Assembly (NCBI RefSeq): GCF_007988825.1
Contig: NZ_BJUW01000004.1
Location: 186,001 to 250,000 of the forward strand
Origin: Microbacterium aerolatum
GTDB lineage: Bacteria > Actinomycetota > Actinomycetes > Actinomycetales > Microbacteriaceae
Length of the DNA stretch: 64,000 bases
Direction: 5' to 3'
Below, one piece after another: positions 27,238 to 38,620 of the stretch. The number at the start of each line of letters is the position of its first letter. Within the stretch, counting starts at the first letter, position 1. Below the pieces are notes generated by a model. The model was not told the origin of the DNA. It saw only the letters and a program-made list of their open reading frames with translations, and ran no database searches. A program made the translations under genes and the position numbers.

Positions 27238-28290
27238 ATGGAAAACGTCACAATCGTCGGCACAGAAGACGACCTGCTGATCCTCGCCACCGGTTCCGGC
27301 GAGCGGTTCGCGCTCGCCATCGACGACGTTCTGCAGCGCGAGATCCGTCGCGCCCGTCGCCGGAACGCCGACGAGGCGCCTCGCGTCAACGTCAGTCCTC
27401 GCGAGATCCAGGCGCACATCCGCTCCGGTCTCTCCGCGGCCGAGACTGCAGAGCTGCTCGGCATCGGCGTCGACGACGTCGCACGCTTCGAGGGTCCCGT
27501 GCTCGCCGAGCGCGAGCACATCGTCGGACAGGCGCTCGCGGTGCCCGTCCTCATCGGCAGCGAGGTCGAACCAGACGCGCAGCCCACCTTCGGCGCCGCG
27601 ATCCGCGCCAAGCTCGTCGACCTGAACGCCTCCGCCGAGCGCTGGGCGAGCTGGAAGGGAGACTCCGGCTGGATCGTGAAGCTGGAGTTCACCGCCGCAG
27701 AGGTCTCGCACGACGCCCGCTGGAGCTTCGACCCGCGCCACAGTGCGCTGTCGCCGCTCAACGCGGACGCCACGCAGCTGTCCCGCCAAGGCTCGCTCCC
27801 AGAAGGGCTCATCCCGCGCCTGCGCGCCGTTGAGGGCGCCCGTCAGGAATCGCCGTACAAGGACGACAGTCGATTCGATTCCGGCGCGTTCGGCCCACGG
27901 CTGCTGCCCCCGCAGGAGACCGTCGATGAGCCGATCCTGCCGGAGCGCTCCGACCCCGCCGCGCAGAACGCCGCGACCAATCGTGCCCCCGATCAGAGCA
28001 CGACCAGCCCGGAGACGGCCGATCTGCTCGAAGCGCTGCGTCGCCGCCGCGGGCAGCGCGAGAGCGCGCCACTCGTGAGCGACTTCGACGACGACGCTCA
28101 GCAGCCTTCCCACGCGTCCAGCCCGATCGCGCTGTTCGACTCCTTCGGCGCCGACACCGACATCGATTCCGATGACGAGCACGATGAGAAGCCCGCGCCA
28201 GAGCCCCAGGACACGTCCAGCCGTCGCCGCAGGCGCAACGCGATGCCCTCCTGGGACGAGATCGTGTTCGGCGCCCGCACGGACGACTGA
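27238..28290 (+). CDS. sepH: septation protein SepH
   Basis: 350 residues. The N-terminal DUF3071 domain holds VGTEDDLLILATGSGERFALAIDD-like sequence and a helix-turn-helix (SPREIQAHIRSGLSAAETAELLGIG), which in Streptomyces SepH contacts FtsZ and stimulates ring assembly. WSFDPRHSALSPLN marks the end of the conserved part. The C-terminal ~130 residues are acidic and disordered, ending RRRRNAMPSWDEIVFG. GAGGGG lies eight bases before the ATG. The gene is divergent from DUF4193; an inverted repeat (GCATTT-CGC-AAATGC, 27121-27135) lies in the shared upstream region. Confidence 0.9.
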   Translation: MENVTIVGTEDDLLILATGSGERFALAIDDVLQREIRRARRRNADEAPRVNVSPREIQAHIRSGLSAAETAELLGIGVDDVARFEGPVLAEREHIVGQALAVPVLIGSEVEPDAQPTFGAAIRAKLVDLNASAERWASWKGDSGWIVKLEFTAAEVSHDARWSFDPRHSALSPLNADATQLSRQGSLPEGLIPRLRAVEGARQESPYKDDSRFDSGAFGPRLLPPQETVDEPILPERSDPAAQNAATNRAPDQSTTSPETADLLEALRRRRGQRESAPLVSDFDDDAQQPSHASSPIALFDSFGADTDIDSDDEHDEKPAPEPQDTSSRRRRRNAMPSWDEIVFGARTDD

Positions 28291-28310
28291 CCCGCCCCGC
28301 TCGCCCTACC

Positions 28311-28338
28311 CGCTTCGCTCACTGAGCCTGTCGAAACG
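28311..28338 (-). repeat. short dispersed motif between convergent genes
   Basis: On the minus strand it reads GTTTCGACAGGCTCAGTGAG and then CGAAGCG. It shares the TTTCGAC and GAGCGAAGCG elements with the larger units at 18803, 32004 and 32118, and also lies between convergent stops (sepH and the phosphodiesterase gene). Confidence 0.5.
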
Positions 28339-29475
28339 TCAGCGACCGCCGGAGCTGAAGGCTCCCCGCCGGATGTACGGCACCTGACGCTCCTCCGGCG
28401 TCAGCGCGCCGTGCTGACCGACCATTCCGCGTGAGCGCTGGTCCTCGGCAGTGCCGTCGTAAAACGCTCTGTTGCCGCGAGACACGACCACCAGGTCGCC
28501 GATCCGCCCCGCGGCGTCGGCCGTCGTCTGTGCGCCGTAAAGCCCTGCGGCCAGCACTTCTGCACGACTGAGGACGTCGGCTTCTCCCTCGCTCGCGGAT
28601 CGCCACGTGTCGAGGACGGCGGCGGCGTCGGCGTCCGGATCGAGGTAGACGTGCAGCATCCGCGGTTCGCCGCCGAAGTGCCGCACCCCGTCGAGGCGGG
28701 CGTCCCCCGCCTCGAGCACGACGTGACGGTGGGCGGGCACGTCGACCATGCCGTGATCCGCCGTGATGAGCACCCCGACCTGCCGGGGAGGTTCGCTCGC
28801 GAGAGCGTGGTCGATGTCTTCGAGGGCGGCGATCCACTCGGCCGAGTCGACGCCGTACTGGTGCCCCGCCTTGTCGACCTCCGGCAGGTAGCAGTAGATC
28901 AGCGAGCCCGGGATGTCGGCCGCGAGCTGATAGGCGATCTCAACGCGCTCTGACGGCGACTTCGCGGCAACGAACTCCGCACCGCGCAACGTCGCCTTCG
29001 TGAATCCGCTGCGTGCGTACTTCGCGATGCCGAGCGCGTATGCCGGATGACCTGCGGCGACTGCGCGCTCGAACACGGTGGGCTGGGACTGCCATGCGAG
29101 CGGGTCGATCCCGTCGGACTCCCAGCCGGAGAGCAGGTTCACCAGCCGGTCGCGAGCACGATCGAGCACGCGGTAGCCGACCAGGCCGTGCGCTCCTGGC
29201 TCGACGCCGGTGAGGATCGTCGTCAGTGCCGCAGCCGTCGTCGTGGGGAACACCGAGTACGCGACGTCCTTCTTCCCGACGCCCGCGATGAGGTGCCGGG
29301 CGTGCCCGGAGTGCGCGCGCAGCTGAATGGCGCCGAGTCCGTCGATCACGATCACGACGACCGACCGGGCCGGAGCCAGAGCTCCAGGTCCGCCCCGCAG
29401 AGCGGACAGAAGGTCATCCGCCACCCCGCTGATGTTCCGGGCTGAGGCGGGCGCGGTCGGTAGAATCAGAGACAT
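28339..29475 (-). CDS. alkaline phosphatase superfamily phosphodiesterase/nucleotide pyrophosphatase
   Basis: 378 residues. Metal and nucleophile motifs in order: VVIVIDGLG (first Asp), [11 protein letters not shown] (Thr nucleophile at about residue 77), [13 protein letters not shown] (Asp and His), [10 protein letters not shown] (Asp, His), and [13 protein letters not shown] (His). This is the type I phosphodiesterase/nucleotide pyrophosphatase branch. No signal peptide is visible, so it is likely cytoplasmic. Natural substrate is unknown. GGGAGA nine bases upstream could serve as ribosome-binding site. Confidence 0.85.
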   Translation of the reverse strand: MSLILPTAPASARNISGVADDLLSALRGGPGALAPARSVVVIVIDGLGAIQLRAHSGHARHLIAGVGKKDVAYSVFPTTTAAALTTILTGVEPGAHGLVGYRVLDRARDRLVNLLSGWESDGIDPLAWQSQPTVFERAVAAGHPAYALGIAKYARSGFTKATLRGAEFVAAKSPSERVEIAYQLAADIPGSLIYCYLPEVDKAGHQYGVDSAEWIAALEDIDHALASEPPRQVGVLITADHGMVDVPAHRHVVLEAGDARLDGVRHFGGEPRMLHVYLDPDADAAAVLDTWRSASEGEADVLSRAEVLAAGLYGAQTTADAAGRIGDLVVVSRGNRAFYDGTAEDQRSRGMVGQHGALTPEERQVPYIRRGAFSSGGR

Positions 29476-29519
29476 CCGAGCCAGTCTCCCACAGGCTCAC
29501 CCGCGTCCCCAGGAAGTCC

Positions 29520-31964
29520 ATGCCCCGCACCGAATCAGCCGAGCCCGCCGAGGAGCGCATCCAGGACATCGATCTGTCCAGCGAGATGCAGGGTTCGTTC
29601 CTCGAGTACGCCTACTCGGTGATCTACTCCCGCGCGCTCCCCGACGCACGTGACGGGCTCAAGCCCGTGCAGCGCCGCATCCTGTACCAGATGGCCGAGA
29701 TGGGGCTGCGGCCCGAGCGCGGTCACGTCAAGAGCGCGCGCGTCGTCGGCGAGGTGATGGGAAAGCTGCACCCGCACGGCGACTCGGCGATCTACGACGC
29801 TCTGGTGCGTCTCTCCCAGGACTTCGCGCTGCGCGTCCCGCTCGTCGATGGCCACGGAAACTTCGGGTCGCTCGATGACGGCCCTGCGGCGTCCCGCTAC
29901 ACCGAGGCACGCCTGGCATCGTCCGCGCTCTCACTCACGGAAAGTCTCGACGAGGACGTCGTCGACTTCATCCCGAACTACGACGGCCAATTCCAGCAGC
30001 CGTCCGTGCTGCCTGCCGCGTTCCCGAATCTGCTCGTCAACGGCGCCAGCGGCATCGCCGTCGGCATGGCGACCAACATGGCGCCGCACAACCTCATCGA
30101 GGTCGTCGCCGCCGCCACGCATCTGCTCGAGCACCCGGATGCCACGACCGAAGAGCTCATGGAGTACGTGCCGGGCCCCGACTTCCCCTCCGGCGGCATC
30201 CTGATGGGCCTGGACGGGGTCAAGGACGCCTACGCGAACGGCCGCGGCGCCCTCCGTGTGCGCGGCAAGGTCTCCGTCGAACCGCTCGGCCCTCGCCGCA
30301 CCGGCATCATCGTTACGGAGCTGCCGTACATGGTCGGGCCGGAGCGTCTGATCGAGAAGATCCGCGACGCCGTGCAGGCGAAGAAGCTGCAGGGCATCAG
30401 CGACGTCAATGACCTCACCGACCGGCAGCACGGACTCCGCGTGGCGATCGGCATCAAGACGGGCTTCGACCCGAACGCGGTGCTCGAGCAGCTGTACCGG
30501 CTGACGCCGCTGGAGGACTCCTTCAGCATCAACAACGTCGCCCTCGTCGAGGGCCAGCCGCGCACGCTCGGCCTCAAGGAGATGCTGAGCGTCTACGTCG
30601 GACACCGGCTAGAGGTCGTCACCCGCCGCAGCCGCTACCGCCTCGCCCGACGCGAAGAGCGACTGCACCTGGTCGAGGGACTCCTCATCGCGATCCTCGA
30701 CATCGACGAGGTCATCCAGGTCATCCGCTCCTCTGAGGACTCGGATGAGGCCCGCACGCGCCTGCGCCAGGTCTTCGATCTGTCGGAGCTGCAGGCGGAG
30801 TACATTCTCGAGCTGCGTCTGCGCCGCCTCACGAAGTTCTCGCGTATCGAACTCGAGGCAGAGCGCGACAAGCTGCTGGCCGAGATCGCCGAGCTTCGCG
30901 AACTGCTCGGCGACGAGGCGCTGCTGCGCGCCCAGGTAGCCATGGAGCTGGATGCCGCGGCAGAGGCCCACGGCACGCCCCGGCGCACCCTTCTCCTGAA
31001 CGCCGCGCCGCCGAAGCCGCGCAGCACCAAGGGCCCCGTAGACCTCCAGATCGCCGACAGCCCGACCACGGTGGTCCTGTCCACCACCGGCCGCGCCGTG
31101 CGCGTCGATCTTGCGGACGGGCAGCTGCTGCAGCCGGCGGCGCGACGAAGCAAGCATGACGCTGTGCTCGCTTCGCTGCTGACGACGACGCGGAGTGAGA
31201 TCGGCGCGGTCACGACGGCGGGACGCGTGCTGCGCTTCTCCCCCGTCGACCTGCCATCGGTCCCCTCTTCATCCGTGCACCTTTCGGCAGGCGTGCATCT
31301 GCGCGATTACATCGGGCTGCTCGACAAGAGTGAGCGCGTCGTCGCGCTGCTGCGCTTCGACGACGACACACCGTTCGCCATGGGCACGCGTTCGGGCATC
31401 GTCAAGCGCGTCGTCCCGTCCGCGCTGCCCGTGCGTCCGGAGACCGAGGTCATCGGGCTGAAGGCCGGCGACGCGGTGGTGGGCGCGGCATCCGCACCGG
31501 ATGCCGCCGAACTGGTGTTCGTCACCTCCGATGCGCAGCTGCTGCACTATTCGGCGTCGACCGTGCGGCCGCAGGGCGGACCTGCCGGCGGCATGGCCGG
31601 TGTCAAGGTGGGCACAGGCGCCGAGGTCATCTCGTTCTCTGTCATCGCGGCCCCGGACGCGGCCGTCGTCGTCACGGTCTCCGGCGCCGACGGCACGATC
31701 GCCGGAACCGATGCCGGACGGGCCAAGGTGTCGCTGTTCGCCGAGTTCCCCGCCAAGGGACGCGCCACCGGCGGAGTGCGCGCGCACTCGTTCCTGAAGG
31801 GCGAGGACCGTCTGCGCCTGGCGTGGGTCGGACCGGAGGGCGCCCTCGCCGTCGGCACCGACGGTGCGGCGCGCACGCTCCCCGAGGCCGGTGCCAAGCG
31901 CGATGCGTCCGGTCAGCCCCTGGACGCCGTCATCGGATCGGTCGGCACGGTCCTCGGCGCCTGA
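29520..31964 (+). CDS. parC: type IIA topoisomerase subunit A (ParC/GyrA-like)
   Basis: 814 residues. The breakage-reunion domain begins [20 protein letters not shown]. The quinolone-region helix is [20 protein letters not shown], and the catalytic tyrosine is in [11 protein letters not shown] (Tyr127). The C-terminal part is a beta-pinwheel. The GyrA-box heptad QRRGGKG is absent, favouring a topoisomerase IV-type, decatenating role over gyrase. Its ATPase partner is the convergent gene at 32213-34291. TAGAAT at 29460-29465 is a good -10, with a leader of about 48 bases. The symbol is by inference; GyrA of a second gyrase is the alternative. Confidence 0.85.
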   Translation: MPRTESAEPAEERIQDIDLSSEMQGSFLEYAYSVIYSRALPDARDGLKPVQRRILYQMAEMGLRPERGHVKSARVVGEVMGKLHPHGDSAIYDALVRLSQDFALRVPLVDGHGNFGSLDDGPAASRYTEARLASSALSLTESLDEDVVDFIPNYDGQFQQPSVLPAAFPNLLVNGASGIAVGMATNMAPHNLIEVVAAATHLLEHPDATTEELMEYVPGPDFPSGGILMGLDGVKDAYANGRGALRVRGKVSVEPLGPRRTGIIVTELPYMVGPERLIEKIRDAVQAKKLQGISDVNDLTDRQHGLRVAIGIKTGFDPNAVLEQLYRLTPLEDSFSINNVALVEGQPRTLGLKEMLSVYVGHRLEVVTRRSRYRLARREERLHLVEGLLIAILDIDEVIQVIRSSEDSDEARTRLRQVFDLSELQAEYILELRLRRLTKFSRIELEAERDKLLAEIAELRELLGDEALLRAQVAMELDAAAEAHGTPRRTLLLNAAPPKPRSTKGPVDLQIADSPTTVVLSTTGRAVRVDLADGQLLQPAARRSKHDAVLASLLTTTRSEIGAVTTAGRVLRFSPVDLPSVPSSSVHLSAGVHLRDYIGLLDKSERVVALLRFDDDTPFAMGTRSGIVKRVVPSALPVRPETEVIGLKAGDAVVGAASAPDAAELVFVTSDAQLLHYSASTVRPQGGPAGGMAGVKVGTGAEVISFSVIAAPDAAVVVTVSGADGTIAGTDAGRAKVSLFAEFPAKGRATGGVRAHSFLKGEDRLRLAWVGPEGALAVGTDGAARTLPEAGAKRDASGQPLDAVIGSVGTVLGA

Positions 31965-32003
31965 GGTTTCCGGCCGGCTTCGGACTCCTGGAATGGAACC
32001 AGG

Positions 32004-32069
32004 CTTCGACTCGTCGCTGCGCTCCTCGCTCAACCCGTTTCGTCTCGCTGCGCTCGCTCAACGCCCCGC
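32004..32069 (+). repeat. dispersed intergenic repeat unit, copy 2 (left arm)
   Basis: TTCGACTC...CGCTCAACCCGTTTCGTCT...CGCTCAACGCCCCGC, the same framework as 18803-18870. It faces copy 3 to form a large inverted repeat between the convergent parC and parE stops. Confidence 0.75.
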
Positions 32070-32117
32070 GAGAAGTTCCCCGCACGCTCGCGCAGGTTCG
32101 AACCGCAGACCCAAGCT

Positions 32118-32187
32118 GCGGGTCGTTGAGCGGAGGCGGCGAAGCCGCCGAAGACGAAACGGCTTGAGCGAGCGAAGCGAGTCGAAA
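32118..32187 (-). repeat. dispersed intergenic repeat unit, copy 3 (right arm)
   Basis: Reverse complement orientation of the same unit: TTCGACTCGCTTCGCTCGCT at the outer end, CCGTTTCGTCT in the middle, CGCTCAACGACCCGC at the inner end. It contains a small internal hairpin (GGCGGC/GCCGCC). Together with copy 2 it could fold into a long stem, which may terminate both convergent genes. Confidence 0.75.
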
Positions 32188-32212
32188 GCACTCCCCGCCA
32201 GCAAACCGCCGA

Positions 32213-34291
<2,079 letters not shown>

Positions 34292-34475
34292 GAGAATCAA
34301 TCCTATTCGCCAGGCGGCGTGGCGTCCCGCAGACACTCCCCGAACACCGAGCACCCGTGAGCAGTCCGTACGCGGTGAGCGAAACACGCCGCCTTCCGGG
34401 CATTACTCACATGAGAGCGTGGTTGTATTGAGCACATTCAAAGAAACGGACGCCGATACCCGAGGAGGCACCGAG

Positions 34476-34694
34476 ATGAACGCTACAACCGAACGTGAGA
34501 CCTCCACCGTCGAGTACCGCCTGACGGCTGCGGATCGCTGCGACTCCTGCGGAGCGCAGGCCTACATCGCCGCTGAGGTGAACGGCTCCGAGCTCCTGTT
34601 CTGCGCGCACCACGGCCGCAAGTACGAGGAGAAGCTGCGCAGCATCGCCACGTCGTGGCACGACGAGACCGCGCGTCTTGTCGACGCCGTCTGA
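34476..34694 (+). CDS. DUF7455-type small zinc-binding protein, 72 aa
   Basis: MNATTERETSTVEYRLTAAD precedes RCDSCGAQAY and, about 20 residues on, LLFCAHHGRKYEEKL, giving a CxxC plus CxxH pair likely to bind zinc. It matches the small actinobacterial DUF7455 family encoded near topoisomerase and sigA genes. Role is unknown. GAGGAGG seven bases before the ATG at 34476 fixes the start. Confidence 0.8.
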   Translation: MNATTERETSTVEYRLTAADRCDSCGAQAYIAAEVNGSELLFCAHHGRKYEEKLRSIATSWHDETARLVDAV

Positions 34695-34714
34695 GCTCCC
34701 GCCGCCGGTGAGGT

Positions 34715-35761
34715 TCAGACCGGCACGCGTTGCACAGTCGAGCTGAGCCTCGTCAGGATCTCCTCGCCCACAGTGTCGATGCGCTCCGCGAGCGCAGTCG
34801 CGTCGGATTCCCCCGACTCCCCCGGACCGAAGACGCTGACGAGATCGCCGACCTGCGCGCCGTCCCAGCTGTCCATCGTGGTCGCGACATCACCGACCGC
34901 GCGAATCCGGCGGACTCCGGCCGGCGTTCCGACCGGGGCGCCTGCGAGGACCGACGGCAGCCCGTGCAGCGCGCCGATCCCAACGGTCGCCTCGCCCTCG
35001 CGGACCTCGACGACGCGAGCGCGCAGAGTGGCGACGGGCCGGATGCCCGGGATCTCGGGTCCGTCGGCCGACCGGATGCCGTAGCAGAAGGCTCCGATGC
35101 GGCAGACGGTGCCGCGGAGCTCGGGTCGCCACCAGGACGCGGCGGAAGCCGTGAGGTGCGTGTCGCGGGGGCTCAGGCCCGCGGCACGGACCGCGTCCAC
35201 CGCGCGACGGAAGGCTGCGGCCGCCTCGTCGTCCTCCGCGTCGCTGGCCTCGGCAAGATGACTCCACACGCCGATGACGTTCAGGAGACCGGCGCGCTGC
35301 GCTTTCGCCGCCTCGGCGACGAACTCACCCCAGTCCTCTGGACGGACGCCGTTGCGGCGCAGCCCGGTGTCGATCTTCAGATGCACATCCGCCGCTCGGC
35401 CGCGACCGCGCGCCCCGGAGATCACGCGCTGCAGGTACTCCGCCGTCCCGATTCCGAGCTCGAGTCCGGCATCCAGCGCCGCCGCGATCTCGTCATCCGC
35501 CGATGTCGTCCAGGCGAACACCCGGGCGTCCGGACGGCACTCTCGGATGCGCAGACCGGTGTCGACGTCGAAACTGCCGAAGTGGTTCAGCGCGCTGTCG
35601 GAAGCGAGGGCGTCGAGCACCCATGCGATCCCGTGGCCGTATGCATCGTCCTTCATGGCAAGCATCAGCCGCGACGGCGCGATGTGGTCCCGCACCGCGG
35701 CGACGTTCCGAACGAGCTGCGCGGCCGAGAGCTCCAGCACAGGTGTCGTCACCGTGTCCAT
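34715..35761 (-). CDS. alanine racemase homologue A: PLP-lysine half, catalytic tyrosine segment deleted
   Basis: 348 residues. The TIM barrel is complete: PLP lysine in AMKDDAYGHG (Lys37), KIDTGLRRNG (Lys129, Arg136), GVWSHLAEASD, HLTASAASWW, and the pyridine-N arginine in CRIGAFCYG (Arg221). The C-terminal beta domain, however, goes straight from LRARVVEV to VGIGALHGLPS. The usual strand holding the second catalytic base (G-V-S-Y-G, Tyr265 of the Geobacillus enzyme) is missing, and the later G-Y-A-D-G tyrosine is Ala264. The Met-Asp pair survives (TTMDSWD). Alone it should not form a normal two-base active site. The ATG at 35761 lies inside homologue B's end (GTG 35752 in a GTGA overlap is the alternative). 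Confidence 0.85.
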   Translation of the reverse strand: MDTVTTPVLELSAAQLVRNVAAVRDHIAPSRLMLAMKDDAYGHGIAWVLDALASDSALNHFGSFDVDTGLRIRECRPDARVFAWTTSADDEIAAALDAGLELGIGTAEYLQRVISGARGRGRAADVHLKIDTGLRRNGVRPEDWGEFVAEAAKAQRAGLLNVIGVWSHLAEASDAEDDEAAAAFRRAVDAVRAAGLSPRDTHLTASAASWWRPELRGTVCRIGAFCYGIRSADGPEIPGIRPVATLRARVVEVREGEATVGIGALHGLPSVLAGAPVGTPAGVRRIRAVGDVATTMDSWDGAQVGDLVSVFGPGESGESDATALAERIDTVGEEILTRLSSTVQRVPV

Positions 35762-36441
35762 TCCCGCACCGCCTTCGCTCCTGCGACCGCGACGAGCTCG
35801 GTCGCACGCATGCCGGTCGCCTGCACCCAGGTCGCGAGTGCCTCTCGAGCGGGCCCCGTCCCCCCGAAGTACACGACCTCATCAGAACTGTCTTCGGCCG
35901 CCTCAGCAGTCTCCAGATCGACGACGCAGACATCCATGGCGACCCTGCCGACGACGGGACGCATCTCTGCGCCGACCCCGACCCGTGCGTGATTGCCGAG
36001 TGCACGGACGATCCCCTGGGCGTACCCGCCTGTCACCAGCGCGATAGTCGTATCGCGCTCAGCACGGTGCGTGTACCCGTACGAGACGGCCTCCCCGGCG
36101 CGCAGCAGCTTTCGCGACAGAATCCGGCCGGTGAGCGTCATGGCCGGGATCATCCCCGAGCCGGGCAGGCCGTAGAGCAGGATGCTGTCGATGTCGGGTA
36201 CTCCGGCTGTGACGGCATCGATCCCCTCCGCCGTGAGTGTTTCGGCGAGTTCGGCGTCGTCGACGAGGACGCGACGGGCACCGGCATCCCTGACCGCCAG
36301 CGCAGTCTCGTATGCTCCGTGCCCGTACCCATCGGCACGCAGATCGGCGATCTCTCCCCCGGCGCCCACCGCCGCACTCGCCGAGGCGCGGAGCGCGTCC
36401 GACGAGATGATCGCCCGCGGAAGGCTGCCGGGAACCGTCAC
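35749..36441 (-). CDS. alanine racemase homologue B: tyrosine half, lysine replaced by Arg and barrel truncated
   Basis: 230 residues against a usual ~370. The N-terminal ~85 residues resemble the start of the barrel, but the lysine loop reads DLRADGYGHG, with Arg35 where the PLP lysine should be. The protein then jumps over the rest of the barrel to an intact C-terminal domain: AGEAVSYGYTHRAER with the catalytic-type Tyr121, GGYAQGI with Tyr140 exactly 19 residues on as in true racemases, and VVGRVAMDVCVVDL with Met169-Asp170. These are the residues the second subunit donates in the racemase dimer. The GTG start overlaps the ATP-grasp stop by four bases, and its stop overlaps homologue A, so all three are co-translated. 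Confidence 0.85.
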   Translation of the reverse strand: MTVPGSLPRAIISSDALRASASAAVGAGGEIADLRADGYGHGAYETALAVRDAGARRVLVDDAELAETLTAEGIDAVTAGVPDIDSILLYGLPGSGMIPAMTLTGRILSRKLLRAGEAVSYGYTHRAERDTTIALVTGGYAQGIVRALGNHARVGVGAEMRPVVGRVAMDVCVVDLETAEAAEDSSDEVVYFGGTGPAREALATWVQATGMRATELVAVAGAKAVREWTR

Positions 36442-37469
36442 CGCCGGCTGGCCTCGATCACAGGGCGATGCTTGGCACGGCTGCCGGTGCGGATGCCGGT
36501 GGCGCTGACGCGGGTCTCATACAGCCCCGGCGTCCAGTTGCCCTCGATCAGCAGCGGGCCTTCGGGGGTGACCGCGACATCCCAGCCGATGTAAGGCACC
36601 GAGGGCACTTCTTGGGCGGCCCGGGTGACGAGCTCCACGACGCGATCCCACATCGGAACCTCGAACTCGACGATCGACTTGCCGGAGTCCGGGTGCGTCT
36701 CGTAGCGCGACTTGTGCTTGCCGGTGTGGCCCGGTCCGAACGAGCGTCCGTGCTCGTCGATCATGGTGAAGAAGCCGCCCCAGGTGAACTGGTCGCTGAC
36801 GGCGCCGCGGCCGAACTTCTGGGCGGCCATGAGGACGTGCACCTTCTCGCCGTCGAAGAAGGTCGCGACACGGGTGGTGTTGACCGTACCGGCGCAGTAC
36901 TCGGCCAGATACGGGTGCTGGACGATGTTCTGCTCGATCAACCGCTGGCCCTTGTCGCGCAGTTCGTCGCGGAACGCGTTCCAGTCGGCGACATCCGACG
37001 CCTCGTAGCGGAACACGCCCTTGCCCTCGCGTCCGACCGGTGTCTTCGCGATGAACACCGGGTTCTTCTCCGCGAAGGCCTTGAGCGTCTCGGCATCCGC
37101 CTGGTCCAGGTCGAGCCAATCGCGGCCGAGGTACTCGGCGAACCGCCGGTTGAAGTCGAGCTTGTTCTCAAAATTGTGGATGTCCGCGCGCTTGTTCACC
37201 GCCTGAGCCAGATGATGCTGGATCAGGGAGGTCATGAAGGTCTTGCGCTCGGCTTTGCTGAGCAGCGCGAAGTCGGCTTCGTAGTAGTCGATGTACGCCG
37301 TGTCGTGGAACGCCGCCCAGATCAGCATGTCGCAGAACACGCGCGGAGCCCACTTGCCCTGCTCCTCGGCGATCTGGGAGGCGAAGGACCACACCCGGCT
37401 CAGATCGAACGACGTCAGTCGCTTCAGGATGTACTTCATGCGCGCAGTCAGCGCGACGTCTCGAGACAA
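36438..37469 (-). CDS. ATP-grasp ligase, sugar-transfer-associated type (copy 1)
   Basis: About 343 residues. ATP-grasp signs: VFIAKTPVGREGKGVFRYE (nucleotide-binding loop), RLIEQNIVQHPYL (adenine-contact Glu), TVNTTRVATF, and the metal site IGWDVAVTPEGPLLIEGNW (Asp, Glu-x-Asn). It is a paralogue of the divergent gene at 37558. Both resemble the ATPgrasp_ST family, predicted to form amide bonds in cell-surface peptide or sugar modification. First gene of the operon with racemase homologues B and A. A TTG at 37469 with AAAGGG upstream is taken as start; the ATG at 37439 is the alternative. TACGAT near 37510 is a possible -10. Confidence 0.75.
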   Translation of the reverse strand: MSRDVALTARMKYILKRLTSFDLSRVWSFASQIAEEQGKWAPRVFCDMLIWAAFHDTAYIDYYEADFALLSKAERKTFMTSLIQHHLAQAVNKRADIHNFENKLDFNRRFAEYLGRDWLDLDQADAETLKAFAEKNPVFIAKTPVGREGKGVFRYEASDVADWNAFRDELRDKGQRLIEQNIVQHPYLAEYCAGTVNTTRVATFFDGEKVHVLMAAQKFGRGAVSDQFTWGGFFTMIDEHGRSFGPGHTGKHKSRYETHPDSGKSIVEFEVPMWDRVVELVTRAAQEVPSVPYIGWDVAVTPEGPLLIEGNWTPGLYETRVSATGIRTGSRAKHRPVIEASRR

Positions 37470-37557
37470 AACGACCCTTTCGAGATGGACAGTCCGACCT
37501 CCCATCGTAGTCGTTCGCCTCGCAGAACCCCCGAGAGCCGCGTGTTAGCCTGGCTGA

Positions 37558-38592
37558 GTGGATCAGAAGCGCTTACGCGTTCGGTATCTCTTCGACCGGG
37601 CACGGCGACTGAATCCGACGCAGTTGATTGAACTCGCCCGTCAGGTGAAGCGAGTGTCGAAGGCCCCGGTTCCCGTCATCGTCGCCGACATGCTCTGGTG
37701 TTCGGTTCGCTACGAGATGGGCTTCCGCGACTACGCCGTGTGGGACATCCGTCTCCTGAACGGCCGTGAACGCGCGACGTGGATGACGCACCCGAAGGCG
37801 TTCCGTCTGAACAAGACGCTCAACGGCCCGGACTCCAAGGTCATCCTCGGCGACAAGGCGCGCTTCCTCACGGACTTCGCCGATCTGGTGCGCCGCGAGT
37901 GGATCGACGCGGCCGCCGCGACGGACGACGAGGTGGCCGCGTTCCTGCAGCGGCACCCGCGCGTGATCGCCAAGCCGGCCGCCGGCGAGGGCGGGGCAGG
38001 AATCGCCATCTTCGAAACCGCGCAGATCGAAGACGTCGCAGCATGGCGCGCCGAGCGGATCGAGAAGGATCAGACGCTGCTCGAGCAGGTGCTCACGCAG
38101 CATGACGATCTGAACGCCATTTATCCGGACAGCGTCAACACGGTGCGGATGATCACCTACCGCGACCCCGCGGGCGAACTCCATGTGATCGCCTCAGTGC
38201 TGCGGATCGGCAACGGTGCTGTGATCGACAACTTCGCCTCCGGCGGCATGTTCACGATGCTGGACGACGACGGCGTCGCCCAGTACCCGGGCGTCGACAA
38301 GCAGTCGAACATCTACCGACAGCATCCCGTCACCGGCACGACGATCCAGGGCGTCCGCGTGCCGTTCTATCCCGAGGTCGTCGAGATGATCGCCGAGGCC
38401 GCCAAGCGTCTGCCCACCGTGCCGTACGTCGGCTGGGATGTCGCGATCACGCCCGAGGGGCCCGCTCTCATCGAGGCGAACCACAACTCCAGCGTGTTCC
38501 AGATGAAGCCATCGGCATCCGGGATCCGGACGGGTCTGCTGCACCGCTATCGCGACGCCATCGGCGCCGACGTCGTCGACAACCGGCGCTGA
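37558..38592 (+). CDS. ATP-grasp ligase, sugar-transfer-associated type (copy 2)
   Basis: 344 residues. ATP-grasp elements parallel those of the divergent paralogue: RVIAKPAAGEGGAGIAIFE, TLLEQVLTQHDDL, SVNTVRMITY, NFASGGMFTMLDD and VGWDVAITPEGPALIEANHN with the Asp and Glu-x-Asn metal ligands. The acceptor is unknown. TAGCCT (37546-37551) ends six bases before the GTG start: leaderless. It shares an 88-base divergent promoter region with the ATP-grasp/racemase operon and is convergent with murJ, which suggests a role in peptidoglycan or a linked wall polymer. That role is inference. Confidence 0.78.
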   Translation: MDQKRLRVRYLFDRARRLNPTQLIELARQVKRVSKAPVPVIVADMLWCSVRYEMGFRDYAVWDIRLLNGRERATWMTHPKAFRLNKTLNGPDSKVILGDKARFLTDFADLVRREWIDAAAATDDEVAAFLQRHPRVIAKPAAGEGGAGIAIFETAQIEDVAAWRAERIEKDQTLLEQVLTQHDDLNAIYPDSVNTVRMITYRDPAGELHVIASVLRIGNGAVIDNFASGGMFTMLDDDGVAQYPGVDKQSNIYRQHPVTGTTIQGVRVPFYPEVVEMIAEAAKRLPTVPYVGWDVAITPEGPALIEANHNSSVFQMKPSASGIRTGLLHRYRDAIGADVVDNRR

Positions 38593-38620
38593 TCGCGGTC
38601 CCCCGCGGATCCGGACGCGG

